From Paenibacillus methanolicus (GTDB taxonomy: Bacteria > Bacillota > Bacilli > Paenibacillales > Paenibacillaceae), in the NCBI RefSeq assembly GCF_008124765.1, contig NZ_VNHS01000001.1:496001-560000 (forward strand): a stretch of DNA of 64,000 nt. The letters are read 5' to 3'. The notes beneath the pieces were generated by a model. The model was not told the DNA's origin. It saw only the letters and a list, made by a program, of their open reading frames with translations, and made no database searches. Positions 24,951 through 33,400 of this stretch are shown piece by piece; the first letter of the stretch is position 1, and each line of letters opens with the position of its first letter. The position numbers were made by a program, and so were the translations under genes.

Positions 24951-26000
24951 ATGAACGCGAAGACGGTAGAACTGTTGCGAAAGGTAGCGGCGTATACGAT
25001 GAATGCGGACGAACGCAACCTCGAACAGAACTGGACGACAAGCCGATTGCGCGAATGGCAATGGGGGCAGGGCGTAGCGCTTTACGGACTGGTCCAGACC
25101 TATGAGGCGCTGCAAGATGACGGCGTGATTGCTTTCATTCGAAGGTGGGTAGACGCCCATCTGGATGCCGGCGTCATAGGCAAGAGCATCAATACGACCG
25201 CCCCGTTGTTAGCCGTTATCAAGCTATGGGAGCTGACCGGCGAGACGCGCTATGCCGCAATCTGCGACGAATTCGCCGATTGGTGCCTCGCAGAGGCGCC
25301 GCGCGCGGACGAAGGCGCCTTCGAGCATTCCTGCACCGAGAACGCGTACCCGCAGGAAATCTGGGCCGATACGCTATTCATGGGCGGGATCTTCCTCGCG
25401 CGTTGGGGCGTCTTGCGTCAGCGTCAAGCGTACGTGAAGGAAGCAGCCCGTCAATTCATTCTTCATTATCGTTATTTGGCCGATGACCGCAGCGGACTGA
25501 TCCATCATGGTTATTACGGCAAGGAACGCGCGCGCAAGGGCGTCTTGTGGGGGAGGGGGAACGGTTGGTTCGCGGCGGCCGGGGCCGACGTTCTGCCGCT
25601 CGTGTCGAATTTGGCTAACTACGAGACGTTGAGGCAGAACATCGTCGGCCATCTTGAAGGGGTCAAACGCGCGCAGCACGAGTCGGGCGCTTGGCACACG
25701 GTGATGGATGATTGGCAGACGTATCCGGAGATGTCCGCTACGGCGGCTTTTGCCTATGCGATGAACAAAGGCGTCCAGGGCGGTTGGGTTGACCCGAGCG
25801 ATCGTTCTTATGCCGTCAAAGCGATCAATCGGCTGGCCGCGAGCATTGACGAGGACGGCCTCGTCAACCATGGTTCCGGCGGTACTTGCGTCATGGCGGA
25901 TAGTCGGGATTATCATGCGATCCCGTATACGTTCTCCTATTTCGCGCAAGGGCTTACCCTGATGGCGTTATGCAGCGAGTTGGGTTCTGATTCAGGCTAA
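24951..26000 (+). CDS. GH105 unsaturated rhamnogalacturonyl hydrolase-type enzyme (YteR/YesR-like)
   Basis: This 349-residue (alpha/alpha)6 enzyme carries the GH88/GH105 hallmark WGRGNGWFAAA (about residue 200) and an ENAYPQEIWADTLFMGG segment with the catalytic-aspartate region. REWQWGQGVALYGL is near the N-terminus and a late HAIPYTFSYFAQG segment follows. Family members remove the unsaturated uronic acid left at the non-reducing end by polysaccharide lyases, through hydration of the double bond. No signal peptide is seen, so it is cytoplasmic. It is the last gene of the importer operon, and its presence points to rhamnogalacturonan or a similar uronic-acid polymer as the imported substrate. 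The ATG follows AAGGAGTGAGATCGCCCG. Confidence 0.93.
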   Translation: MNAKTVELLRKVAAYTMNADERNLEQNWTTSRLREWQWGQGVALYGLVQTYEALQDDGVIAFIRRWVDAHLDAGVIGKSINTTAPLLAVIKLWELTGETRYAAICDEFADWCLAEAPRADEGAFEHSCTENAYPQEIWADTLFMGGIFLARWGVLRQRQAYVKEAARQFILHYRYLADDRSGLIHHGYYGKERARKGVLWGRGNGWFAAAGADVLPLVSNLANYETLRQNIVGHLEGVKRAQHESGAWHTVMDDWQTYPEMSATAAFAYAMNKGVQGGWVDPSDRSYAVKAINRLAASIDEDGLVNHGSGGTCVMADSRDYHAIPYTFSYFAQGLTLMALCSELGSDSG

Positions 26001-26040
26001 GAATAAATGACTTCTTTTTCCTCCCGGTGAACATTATCCC

Positions 26041-26402
26041 ATCTTCTCGAACTGGATCAAGCGATTGGCATTGACAGCCAAGGACGCCTAATCGTCCCTA
26101 TAACGGCATTCAACGAAGCGCTCGGCATTCAATCGTCCTGGACGGAGCGGGAAGGCTTAGTACCGGCTATGCAGTCTTATGAAGCGAGGGGCGCGCGGTT
26201 TGTCCTGCAGCTGGCGAGCGGCCGATGGGATTCGGCGACCGCGGACTTCAGCGCGGGATTGGCGGCTTCGCTCCCCGGACCGACGCTGGAAGCGTTCTGG
26301 TCGCAGATTCAAGCGGTGGACGGCGGGATTGCCTCGTTAGAGCATGCCGCCATCCAGAGGAACGCCGTGCACACGACGGCCAAGCTGCTCTCTAATGGAT
26401 GA
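26041..26402 (+). pseudogene. Fragment of a stalk-domain / DUF3887 protein
   Basis: The frame ending at the TGA of 26400 reads through a segment like a copper-amine-oxidase-type stalk repeat (GIDSQGRLIVPITAFNEALG). It then runs into a DUF3887-like segment (ARGARFVLQLASGRWDSATA, EAFWSQIQAVDGGI). In intact relatives these precede an alpha/beta-hydrolase domain. Here there is no signal peptide or credible start upstream (the ATG at 26169 lacks a binding site), and the frame stops before the hydrolase. Both ends are missing, so this is most likely a decayed remnant. Confidence 0.5.
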
Positions 26403-26439
26403 AGCGGCAGGCCAGCAATGAATAACCCGCAAATATAAA

Positions 26440-26484
26440 AAAGCAGCGCTCGCTCTCGTCAGGGGAGCGGGCGCTGCTTCTTCT
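26440..26484. terminator. Strong bidirectional terminator
   Basis: AGCAGCGCTCGCTC pairs with GAGCGGGCGCTGCT (one G-T) across a short loop, flanked by an A run and T-rich sequence. It can end the aldo/keto reductase transcript from the minus strand as well. Confidence 0.88.
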
Positions 26485-26510
26485 GTATGGTCTCAACGCG
26501 TACGTATAGG

Positions 26511-27410
26511 TTAAGTAGTTGCTACGGCGGCATCAAGCCGCTTCTGAATCTCTGCATAGACATCCGCCGGCAGCTTGCCTTTCGCGGCGAATCTTAGATT
26601 ATCCGCCAGATGCGTCGGATTGATCGTGCCGACGATCGTCGTGTCCATGTGCGGATTCGTCAGCGTGTAGCGCAGCATAAAGCCGGTCCGGGTCTCGCCT
26701 TCGTCCATCAGTTCGTCCAGGTTGGCGCGTTCCCAGACCGCCCAGCGGTCGGCCGCTCCCCGTCCATGGCCGGGCTCGCCTTGTCCGACGCCGCCGCGAA
26801 TGATGACGCCCGCTCCGCGTTCGCTGGCCTTGGCGATCCACGGTTCATGCTCCCGTTCCAACGCGGAGTAGGGGATTTGGAACGTGTCGAAGGCTTCCCA
26901 GTCGATGAAGCCGGACAAATTCGGCTCGTAGGAAGAGATGCCGATCCAACGCGCCTTGCCCGACGCCTGAATCTCCTTCAATGCGTCGATCAGTCCGCCT
27001 TCTTCAGCTTGTCGGACGGTCGGACCGTGAAGCTGAAGCAGATCGACGTAGTCGGTATTCATCCGGCGCAGGCTCGTCTCGATATTGTGCAGCACGTTAT
27101 CGCGCGTCCACACATGAGGCGTCTCGTCGTGGTCGCCATGGTCGACGAGCGTGCATCCGCATTTGGTCGCGAGAATAAATTCATGACGACGGTGGCTGAT
27201 ATACTTCCCGATCAGCTCTTCGCTTCTTCCGTAGTCGTAGGAGGTGTCGATGAAATTGATGCCGGCGTCCAGCACCGTGTTCAAGATGCGCGCCGAATCC
27301 TCATCCGGCACCGGCCGGCCGTTCCATACGCGGGGACCGCGGATTTCCATCGCGCCGTAGCCGAGCTGCGTCACGCGAAGACCGGTTCTGCCAAGCGTGG
27401 TTTGTTCCAT
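26511..27410 (-). CDS. Aldo/keto reductase
   Basis: This 299-residue TIM-barrel oxidoreductase has a GYGAMEIRGP loop near the N-terminus and the catalytic tetrad region: Asp and Tyr in FIDTSYDYGRSEELIG (about residues 50-65), Lys in LATKCG and His in LLQLHGP. The NADPH-binding C-terminal part ends TTIVGTINPTHLADNL. It would reduce an aldehyde or ketone or oxidise a sugar alcohol with NADP(H). The start at 27410 has AGAGGAG upstream; 26 codons upstream in frame are excluded as non-conserved leader. It is monocistronic on the minus strand with its own terminator. Confidence 0.93.
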   Translation of the reverse strand: MEQTTLGRTGLRVTQLGYGAMEIRGPRVWNGRPVPDEDSARILNTVLDAGINFIDTSYDYGRSEELIGKYISHRRHEFILATKCGCTLVDHGDHDETPHVWTRDNVLHNIETSLRRMNTDYVDLLQLHGPTVRQAEEGGLIDALKEIQASGKARWIGISSYEPNLSGFIDWEAFDTFQIPYSALEREHEPWIAKASERGAGVIIRGGVGQGEPGHGRGAADRWAVWERANLDELMDEGETRTGFMLRYTLTNPHMDTTIVGTINPTHLADNLRFAAKGKLPADVYAEIQKRLDAAVATT

Positions 27411-27619
27411 CTTTGCATGCTCCTCTCTCATTTTGGAAGCGGTAACGATTCTCGGGACTATCATAGTGCATGTTCGCATATCGATCAACGGTTTTCTTTC
27501 GCTCCATCGCGCGCCGAACTTTATGAAGAAGTATGACGGACTGTTGTCATATTTCTTTATTTATACTGTTTATAGATTCACGAACACCACTACGCTAAGT
27601 TCAAAGGAGACGTAACACG

Positions 27620-28141
27620 ATGACTAACTATGCGATCGAGATGTACAACTATCACAACTGGGCCAACCAAACGATACTGGAGCGAATCCAAGCCCTTCCG
27701 CCCGCCGTGTTGAGTCAAGACGTTAACACCTCGTTCCCGACCATTGCCCACGGCCTGAGCCATATGCTTGCGGTAGATACGACATGGTACCAGGTTGTAT
27801 CCGGCACGAGCATGCCGGAAGCGGTGCAAGCCTGCATGCCGCTGAACGGGCGTATTCTGGATGCCGTGGAGGATTACATTCTAGCCTTCGATCAATTATC
27901 CGTACCATTTGCAGCGCTGCTGCAAAGCCATTCCGATCTCGAGCTGACGATTGATCTCGATAATCCGTACGCAGGTTCTCGTCGCACGCGATTGTCGGAA
28001 ATCGTGCTGCATGTGGTCAATCACGGTACTTACCACCGAGGCAATCTCTCCACGATGCTTCGCCAGCTCGGCCATGCTTCGGCCATGAACGACTATGCGC
28101 TGTATTGGTATCAAGATAAGGAATCGAACAATTCACTTTAA
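27620..28141 (+). CDS. DinB-family protein, putative metal-dependent four-helix enzyme
   Basis: This 173-residue protein has the DinB/YfiT-type four-helix fold. The metal-binding histidine triad appears as GLSHMLAVD (about residue 47) and HVVNHGTYHRGN (about residues 133-144), and YNYHNWANQTILERI is the characteristic first helix. Members include thiol transferases that use bacillithiol and proteins of unknown function. The start is supported by AAAGGAGACGTAACACG. It is monocistronic. The metal triad is intact, so catalytic function is plausible. Confidence 0.9.
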   Translation: MTNYAIEMYNYHNWANQTILERIQALPPAVLSQDVNTSFPTIAHGLSHMLAVDTTWYQVVSGTSMPEAVQACMPLNGRILDAVEDYILAFDQLSVPFAALLQSHSDLELTIDLDNPYAGSRRTRLSEIVLHVVNHGTYHRGNLSTMLRQLGHASAMNDYALYWYQDKESNNSL

Positions 28142-28338
28142 TCAGACCGGGAAAGGTGTTACAGTCTAGCTGCAGATCCATAACGCGGAAGCGTGCGGCG
28201 CAATCGCATAAGCCGAAGAGATGAACGCTTTCGGAAATGTTTATATTCCGTTTCGATTTCGTTTATCGATTCATCGCGAATCGTTTAGCCTTCTCCGCTA
28301 TCCTATATTTAGCCAGTAACTAGAGGAGAATGAGGACG

Positions 28339-29031
28339 ATGCGACAATGGCTGATCGTATGCATAGGGTGTCTGTTCATCCTTCAAGGTTGCGCAAGCGC
28401 GAGAACGATCGATGGTAACGAAACGGAGGGCAAGAACATGAACGAGTTACTGCTCCAAGCCGCGGGCCGTCAAGATGCGGAAGCCGTCATGAAATTGGCG
28501 CAAGAAGGCGCCGACGTGAATGCGCAGGACGGCAAGGGAAGAACCCCGGCGATGATCGCGACCTACAACAACGATCCGGCAACGGTACGCGCGCTCATTG
28601 ACGCCGGCGCGGACATCAACATCCAGGATGAGATTCGCAATTCGCCGTTCTTGTATGCCGGCGCGGAGGGGTATCTCGAGATTGTGAAGCTCACTATTGC
28701 GGCGGGCGCCGATCCGGCGATTACGAACCGATTCGGCGGAACCGCGTTAATTCCGGCTTCCGAACATGGCTATATCGACGTCGTTCAAGAATTGCTCGCG
28801 AACACGAACGTCGATGTCAACCATGTGAACAACTTGGGGTGGACGGCGTTAATGGAAGCGATTATTTTGAACGACGGCGGCTTGAAGCAGCAGCAGACGG
28901 TCAAATTGCTTATTGAGCACGGCGCCGACGTGAATATCCCCGACCATGATCGGGTTTCGCCTCTACAGCACGCAAGGGATAAAGGGTTTCATGAAATCGA
29001 GCGGCTCTTGCTTGAAGCAGGGGCGAAATAA
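28339..29031 (+). CDS. Ankyrin-repeat lipoprotein
   Basis: The protein begins with a lipoprotein signal ending LQGC (about residues 14-17), then at least five ankyrin repeats of about 33 residues, recognisable by EGADVNAQDGKGRTPAM, DAGADINIQDEIRNSPF, AAGADPAITNRFGGTAL and EHGADVNIPDHDRVSPL. Ankyrin stacks bind other proteins; being lipid-anchored, this one works outside the membrane, so its partner is an exported protein or another cell-surface component (inference). ATG 28339 is preferred because AGAGGAG lies 10 bases upstream, while ATG 28330 is too close to it. The gene stands alone. Confidence 0.88.
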   Translation: MRQWLIVCIGCLFILQGCASARTIDGNETEGKNMNELLLQAAGRQDAEAVMKLAQEGADVNAQDGKGRTPAMIATYNNDPATVRALIDAGADINIQDEIRNSPFLYAGAEGYLEIVKLTIAAGADPAITNRFGGTALIPASEHGYIDVVQELLANTNVDVNHVNNLGWTALMEAIILNDGGLKQQQTVKLLIEHGADVNIPDHDRVSPLQHARDKGFHEIERLLLEAGAK

Positions 29032-29053
29032 CGGTTCATCATGCTGAAATATG

Positions 29054-29087
29054 GAATGGCGTTGCAAGCTTACCGGCTTGCGGCGCC
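29054..29087 (+). terminator. Hairpin after the ankyrin lipoprotein gene
   Basis: ATGGCGTTGCAAGC pairs with GCTTGCGGCGCCAT (two mismatched positions) around TTACCG. No T run follows, so it is a weak terminator or RNA-stabilising hairpin. Confidence 0.45.
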
Positions 29088-29206
29088 ATTCGCCGTATGC
29101 GATCGATCTTATGACGCGATACGTAGTCAAGGAGCCGAATGGGCATAGTAGCAAAAGTTGACACGATCAACGATTGGATCGCGTCCTGCGGGGAATGAAA
29201 ATGAAG

Positions 29207-29236
29207 TTGACACGATACCGACCGGCGTCTTATGAT
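29207..29236 (+). promoter_or_regulatory. SigA-type promoter for the UvrA-like gene
   Basis: A perfect TTGACA (29207-29212) is followed after 18 bases by TATGAT (29231-29236), 65 bases before the start at 29301. The preceding 13-base sequence AAGTTGACACGAT also occurs about 50 bases upstream, giving a second TTGACA at about 29158. Confidence 0.65.
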
Positions 29237-29300
29237 CTAATCCGCACCGAAAGGCATCTAATCAGATAATTCAACCTACATATTCGGATGGAGGTTTGAC

Positions 29301-31556
29301 ATGAACGAATCGAACCAGGAATACATCGTCATTGCGGGGGCGCGGGAGAACAATCTCAAGAACGTATCCTTGCGGATTCCGAAGCGGAAAATCACGATTT
29401 TCACCGGCGTATCCGGCTCCGGCAAATCCTCGATCGTATTCGATACGATCGCCGCGGAATCCACGCGGCTGCTCAACGAGAATTTCAGCATGTTCGTGCG
29501 CACGTTCCTGCCGCGCGTCCCGCAGCCGGATACGGACGCGATCGAGAATCTGAGCATGGCGGTCATCGTCGATCAGAAGCGGCTGGGCGGCGGCTCGCAT
29601 TCCACCATGGGCACGATTACCGATATCGCGCCGATTCTCCGCTTGCTCTACTCCCGGGTCGGACAGCCCAACGTCGGAGGCGTGAACATGTTCTCGTTCA
29701 ACGATCCGCAGGGCATGTGTCCCGAGTGCAACGGGATCGGTCGGAAGCTTGGGGTCGACATGAGCAAGGCGGTGGACATGTCTAAATCGCTGAACGAAGG
29801 CGCGATCATGCTGCCGGACTATTCGGTCGGCGGCTGGGAGTTCAACATGGTCGTGCAATCGGGCGAATACGATCTCGACAAGAAGCTGAGCGATTATTCG
29901 GAAGAGGAACTGGACAAGCTGCTGTACGGCAAGGCGAGGAAAGTGCAAATGGATTTCGCCGGCAAGGCCATGAATATTACGGTGGAAGGCGCCCTCGAGA
30001 AATTCACCAACAAATACATCAAGCAGGACGTCAAGACGAAGTCCGAGCGCACGCAGAAGGCGGTCGCGCCTTATATTACGGAAGGTCCGTGCTCGAGCTG
30101 CCGCGGCGCGAGACTTAGTCAGGCTACGCTTAGCTGCAAGATCAACGGACGCAACATCGCGGAGCTCTCCTCGATGGAGGTCGGCCAGCTCATCCGCGTC
30201 GTACGGGAGATCGACGACCCCGTAGCCGCGCCGATCGTCAAGTCGCTGACGGAGCGGTTGCAGCATCTGGTCGACATCGGACTCGACTACTTGACGCTCG
30301 ACCGCGAGACGGACACGCTGTCCGGCGGCGAATCGCAGCGCGTCAAGATGGTGAAGCATCTAAGCGGCAGTCTGGTGGACGTGACGTACATATTCGATGA
30401 ACCGAGCGTCGGCTTGCACCCCCGCGACGTGCACCGGTTGAACGAGCTGCTGCAGAAGCTGCGCGACAAAGGCAATACCGTCATCGTCGTCGAGCACGAT
30501 CCCGACGTGATCAAGGTGGCGGACCATATCGTCGACGTCGGGCCGCACGCGGGCAGCCGCGGCGGAACCATCGTCTATGAAGGAAGCTACCCGGGTCTGC
30601 TGGAGTCGGATACGTTGACCGGCACCCATATGAAACGTCCGCTCCGGCTGAAGGACGATTGCCGCCAGCCTTCCGGCAAGCTGTCCATCCAAGAGGCGAA
30701 TCTGCACAATCTGCGGAACGTGAGCGTCGATGTCCCTACAGGCGTGCTGACCGTCGTGACGGGCGTCGCCGGCTCGGGCAAGAGCACGCTGATAAACGAA
30801 GTGTTTCTCGGCAGCCATCCGGATGCGATCGTCATCGACCAATCGGCGGTAGGCGTCTCCACGCGCTCGAACCCCGCGACCTATACGGGCATTATGGACG
30901 ACGTGCGCAAGGCGTTCGCGTCCGCGAACAAGGTGAACCAAGGCTTATTCAGCTTCAATTCCAAAGGCGCCTGCGAGAACTGCCAAGGATTGGGCGTCGT
31001 GTACACGGACCTTGCCTTCCTTGACAGCGTGAAGCTGCCGTGCGAAGTATGCGGAGGCCGACGGTTCAAGGAAGAAGTGCTCGCGTACAAGCTCGGCGGC
31101 AAGTCGATCGCCGACGTGCTGGAGATGACGGTGGAGCAGGCGCTGGAATTCTTCGAGCTCAAAGAGGTCGTGCGCAAGCTCCAGGCGATGAGCGACGTCG
31201 GCTTGAATTATGTAACGCTCGGACAACCGCTCAGCACGTTGTCGGGCGGCGAATGCCAGCGAATCAAGCTGGCGAGCGAGCTGCACAAGAAGGGCAGCAT
31301 CTACGTGATGGACGAGCCCACGACCGGCCTGCACATGTCCGATATCGGCCATCTGCTCGAGATCATGAATCGTCTCGTCGATGCCGGCAATACGGTCATC
31401 GTCATCGAGCACAATCTGGAGGTCATCAGCCAGGCGGATTGGATCATCGATATGGGACCGGACGGCGGCAGCAAAGGCGGCCAAGTCGTATTCGAAGGGG
31501 TCCCCGCCCAGATTATTCATGCGGAGCAGTCGATCACGGGCAAGTACTTGACGTAA
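29301..31556 (+). CDS. UvrA-like ABC ATPase, short class lacking the UvrB-binding domain
   Basis: This 751-residue protein has two UvrA-type ATPase halves: Walker A GVSGSGKSS with signature LSGGESQR and Walker B YIFDEPSVGLHP, then GVAGSGKST with LSGGECQR and YVMDEPTTGLH. Zinc-finger cysteines are present (CPEC near residue 138, CSSC, CENC and CEVC). Canonical UvrA is about 940-960 residues; the gap matches loss of the UvrB-binding insertion between the first Walker A and the first signature. Such short UvrA-like proteins include the DrrC-type drug-resistance proteins and unassigned UvrA2 proteins. A role in protecting DNA from a bound drug or adduct is inference. The ATG follows GGAGG, and a good promoter lies upstream. 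Confidence 0.92.
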   Translation: MNESNQEYIVIAGARENNLKNVSLRIPKRKITIFTGVSGSGKSSIVFDTIAAESTRLLNENFSMFVRTFLPRVPQPDTDAIENLSMAVIVDQKRLGGGSHSTMGTITDIAPILRLLYSRVGQPNVGGVNMFSFNDPQGMCPECNGIGRKLGVDMSKAVDMSKSLNEGAIMLPDYSVGGWEFNMVVQSGEYDLDKKLSDYSEEELDKLLYGKARKVQMDFAGKAMNITVEGALEKFTNKYIKQDVKTKSERTQKAVAPYITEGPCSSCRGARLSQATLSCKINGRNIAELSSMEVGQLIRVVREIDDPVAAPIVKSLTERLQHLVDIGLDYLTLDRETDTLSGGESQRVKMVKHLSGSLVDVTYIFDEPSVGLHPRDVHRLNELLQKLRDKGNTVIVVEHDPDVIKVADHIVDVGPHAGSRGGTIVYEGSYPGLLESDTLTGTHMKRPLRLKDDCRQPSGKLSIQEANLHNLRNVSVDVPTGVLTVVTGVAGSGKSTLINEVFLGSHPDAIVIDQSAVGVSTRSNPATYTGIMDDVRKAFASANKVNQGLFSFNSKGACENCQGLGVVYTDLAFLDSVKLPCEVCGGRRFKEEVLAYKLGGKSIADVLEMTVEQALEFFELKEVVRKLQAMSDVGLNYVTLGQPLSTLSGGECQRIKLASELHKKGSIYVMDEPTTGLHMSDIGHLLEIMNRLVDAGNTVIVIEHNLEVISQADWIIDMGPDGGSKGGQVVFEGVPAQIIHAEQSITGKYLT

Positions 31557-31618
31557 CCCGCGCGCGGACTAGGCTGTCGGCCGAACCGGCAGCCTTGTTG
31601 AAAGGAGGACGACTTGCC

Positions 31619-31990
31619 ATGGAAGATTTTGCGGATTTTATCTCGAAAATCGATCACCCGATTCATCGGGCGCGCACGGAAGAAGTGTTGAACTGGGTGC
31701 ATCGGCAATTCCCGATTTTGCAGACGAAAGTCGCCTGGAACCAGCCGATGTTCACCGATCACGACACGTTTATCATCGGCTTTAGCGTCGCCAAGCCGCA
31801 TCTGGCCGTCGCGCCGGAGAAGGCCGGCATCCAGCGTTTCTCGGCGGATATCGTTCAAGCGGGCTATGATCATACCAAGGAGCTGGTGCGGATCCCGTGG
31901 GGGAGCGAGGTCGACTTCGATTTGCTGGAGAGAATGATCGCGTTTAATATCGAAGATAAGGCAGGCTGTACGACGTTCTGGCGGAAGTAA
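31619..31990 (+). CDS. DUF1801 / YdhG-type small protein
   Basis: This 123-residue protein matches the YdhG/DUF1801 family (also called iron-chaperone-like): WVHRQFPILQTKVAWNQPMF, FIIGFSVAKPHLAVAPE and VRIPWGSEVDFDLLERMIAFN are the usual blocks. Its biochemical role is poorly defined; one Bacillus member was reported as a frataxin-like iron chaperone. The ATG at 31619 has AAAGGAGGAC 8 bases upstream, settling the start. It lies 62 bases after the UvrA-like gene, with a weak GGCTGTCGG/CCGGCAGCC hairpin between them, so the two may be partly cotranscribed. Confidence 0.85.
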   Translation: MEDFADFISKIDHPIHRARTEEVLNWVHRQFPILQTKVAWNQPMFTDHDTFIIGFSVAKPHLAVAPEKAGIQRFSADIVQAGYDHTKELVRIPWGSEVDFDLLERMIAFNIEDKAGCTTFWRK

Positions 31991-32028
31991 CGCCAGGATA
32001 TCAAGTCGGCAGCATATGATTACACACG

Positions 32029-32056
32029 AATCCGCTCCCGAGAGCGGATTTTTTTG
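32029..32056 (+). terminator. Terminator after DUF1801 gene
   Basis: AATCCGCTC pairs with GAGCGGATT around CCGA, followed by seven T residues. Confidence 0.9.
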
Positions 32057-32128
32057 AGGTGCCCAACTCGATCGCCTGCGTTCAGCGCATAACGTGCAAC
32101 TATTCCATTTGAAGCGGGGATGCCGGTT

Positions 32129-32902
32129 ATGAACAGGTTTGAGTCGATAGATGCTATTCTTGCTCGGATGCAGGAAGCAATAGCCGAGATGGCGGATCGA
32201 AATCCCGCTTATTACGCGAAGTATCCGATGCATCTGTTATCGGAAGCAGAGGAGCAGGACATCCTTAGCGTGTCCGGTGAGTGGCGTCTTCCAGAGGAAT
32301 ATCTCTACTTCTTGAAGCGTTATGTCCCCGTATCGGTTGCTTGGAGCACCGATCAATATATGAGTCTCACTATTTACGGAGCGAAGGATCTGCTTCCGGG
32401 CCAATCCGGCTATAATTATAATCACGTAACGGACGAAACCATCGCGGATTGGCCGATCGATTATTTGGTTATCGCTTCGGATGAAGGCGATCCGTATTGC
32501 ATGGATCTATCCAGAGGAGATACCGTCATCTATACGGCCAGGCATGGAGCGGGGAGTTGGGATTTTTCGGTTGCATACGATCATCTGAATGCGTTTCTTC
32601 AAAGCGTCTTGCTTCCGAGAAGCGACGAGGAGGACGGAGAGGACGAGGAACTTGACGACTATGCTTACTTCAACGTGCTGCTGACAGGTCCCGGCGCCGA
32701 TAAGGTAAAGACGTTGGCGTTTATTAGGAAAAGGTTCTCTTGCGATTTTGCGCAAGCAAAAGCTTATTTAGCGCAATTGCCGCTCCCTGTATATAAAGGC
32801 ATCGAAGAGGGCGCAGTCAAAGTAGAGGATCAACTGCTGCGCATCGGCGCGGATTATGAGAAGCGCCCCATCAGTTGGGAAGAATTTATTGCTAGACCAT
32901 AG
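32129..32902 (+). CDS. SMI1/KNR4 (SUKH) protein with an L7/L12-like C-terminal domain
   Basis: In this 257-residue protein, residues about 35-150 look like an SMI1/KNR4 domain: LSEAEEQDILSVSGEWRLPE, EEYLYFLKRYVP, ATDQY-like strands, then IASDEGDPYCMDLS. An acidic linker (SDEEDGEDEELDD) follows. The last 70 residues align by eye with the C-terminal domain of ribosomal protein bL12: YFNVLLTGPGADKVKTLAFI, FAQAKAYLAQLP and VKVEDQLLRIGADYE correspond in order to its FDVIL..., KEAKDLV and A-E-LKKALEEAGA blocks. SUKH proteins are often immunity factors to toxins. The fusion is unusual. ATG 32129 is preferred over 32120 by spacing to GCGGGG, which is weak. Confidence 0.8.
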   Translation: MNRFESIDAILARMQEAIAEMADRNPAYYAKYPMHLLSEAEEQDILSVSGEWRLPEEYLYFLKRYVPVSVAWSTDQYMSLTIYGAKDLLPGQSGYNYNHVTDETIADWPIDYLVIASDEGDPYCMDLSRGDTVIYTARHGAGSWDFSVAYDHLNAFLQSVLLPRSDEEDGEDEELDDYAYFNVLLTGPGADKVKTLAFIRKRFSCDFAQAKAYLAQLPLPVYKGIEEGAVKVEDQLLRIGADYEKRPISWEEFIARP

Positions 32903-33060
32903 ATCGCGCCCCGGCACGGCACGATTCGCGACCTTCGACGCTTGCGAATCTTTCCTTCATGATTACAAACGTAAGGCATGGACATAATATTTTGGGTTAA
33001 CGACTGGCAATAACAGGGCCGGTCCGATCATTCGAGTCTAAGAACGGAGGCATAACGTAT

Positions 33061-33240
33061 ATGGCGGACAAAAAGCTCTACTATGCATTCGAGGATCCAT
33101 CCGGCACCGCGATCGAATTTCGTGCTACCAGCTTGCAGCAGGCGATGGTGATCAAGAAGAAGAAGGCCGAGAAGATGGGCCTAGATAAGGATGTTTTCGC
33201 GCTTACGAGCATACACCCCAAAACAGACCAGCGCGCGTAA
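33061..33240 (+). CDS. Small unknown protein (59 aa)
   Basis: This short reading frame starts with ATG after AACGGAGGCATAACGTAT and encodes a soluble protein with FEDPSGTAIEFRATSLQQAM and a lysine-rich IKKKKAEKMG helix. Its own terminator follows at 33265. The strong binding site, the terminator and the gene-like codon use argue that it is real. I do not recognise a family. It lies between the SMI1/L7-L12 protein and the large candidate effector. Confidence 0.65.
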   Translation: MADKKLYYAFEDPSGTAIEFRATSLQQAMVIKKKKAEKMGLDKDVFALTSIHPKTDQRA

Positions 33241-33264
33241 CGCAATTACCTCTCGATCGACATG

Positions 33265-33293
33265 AAAATCCGCGAAACATGCGGATTTTTTTT
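33265..33293 (+). terminator. Terminator after the 59-residue protein
   Basis: AAAATCCGC pairs with GCGGATTTT around GAAACAT and is followed by a T run. Confidence 0.88.
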
Positions 33294-33400
33294 ATGCGCG
33301 CTTTCATCTGTGCGGCCTAGAATCAAATTTACGATGGCTAAGGTTTCTTGTACAATATGGGAAGTATTGGTGGCGTTAACGATTAAAGGCGGTGAAACGG

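Noticed and set aside
29271-30359. 362-codon open frame on the minus strand
   Set aside because: It is antisense to the UvrA-like gene, whose motifs fix the coding strand.
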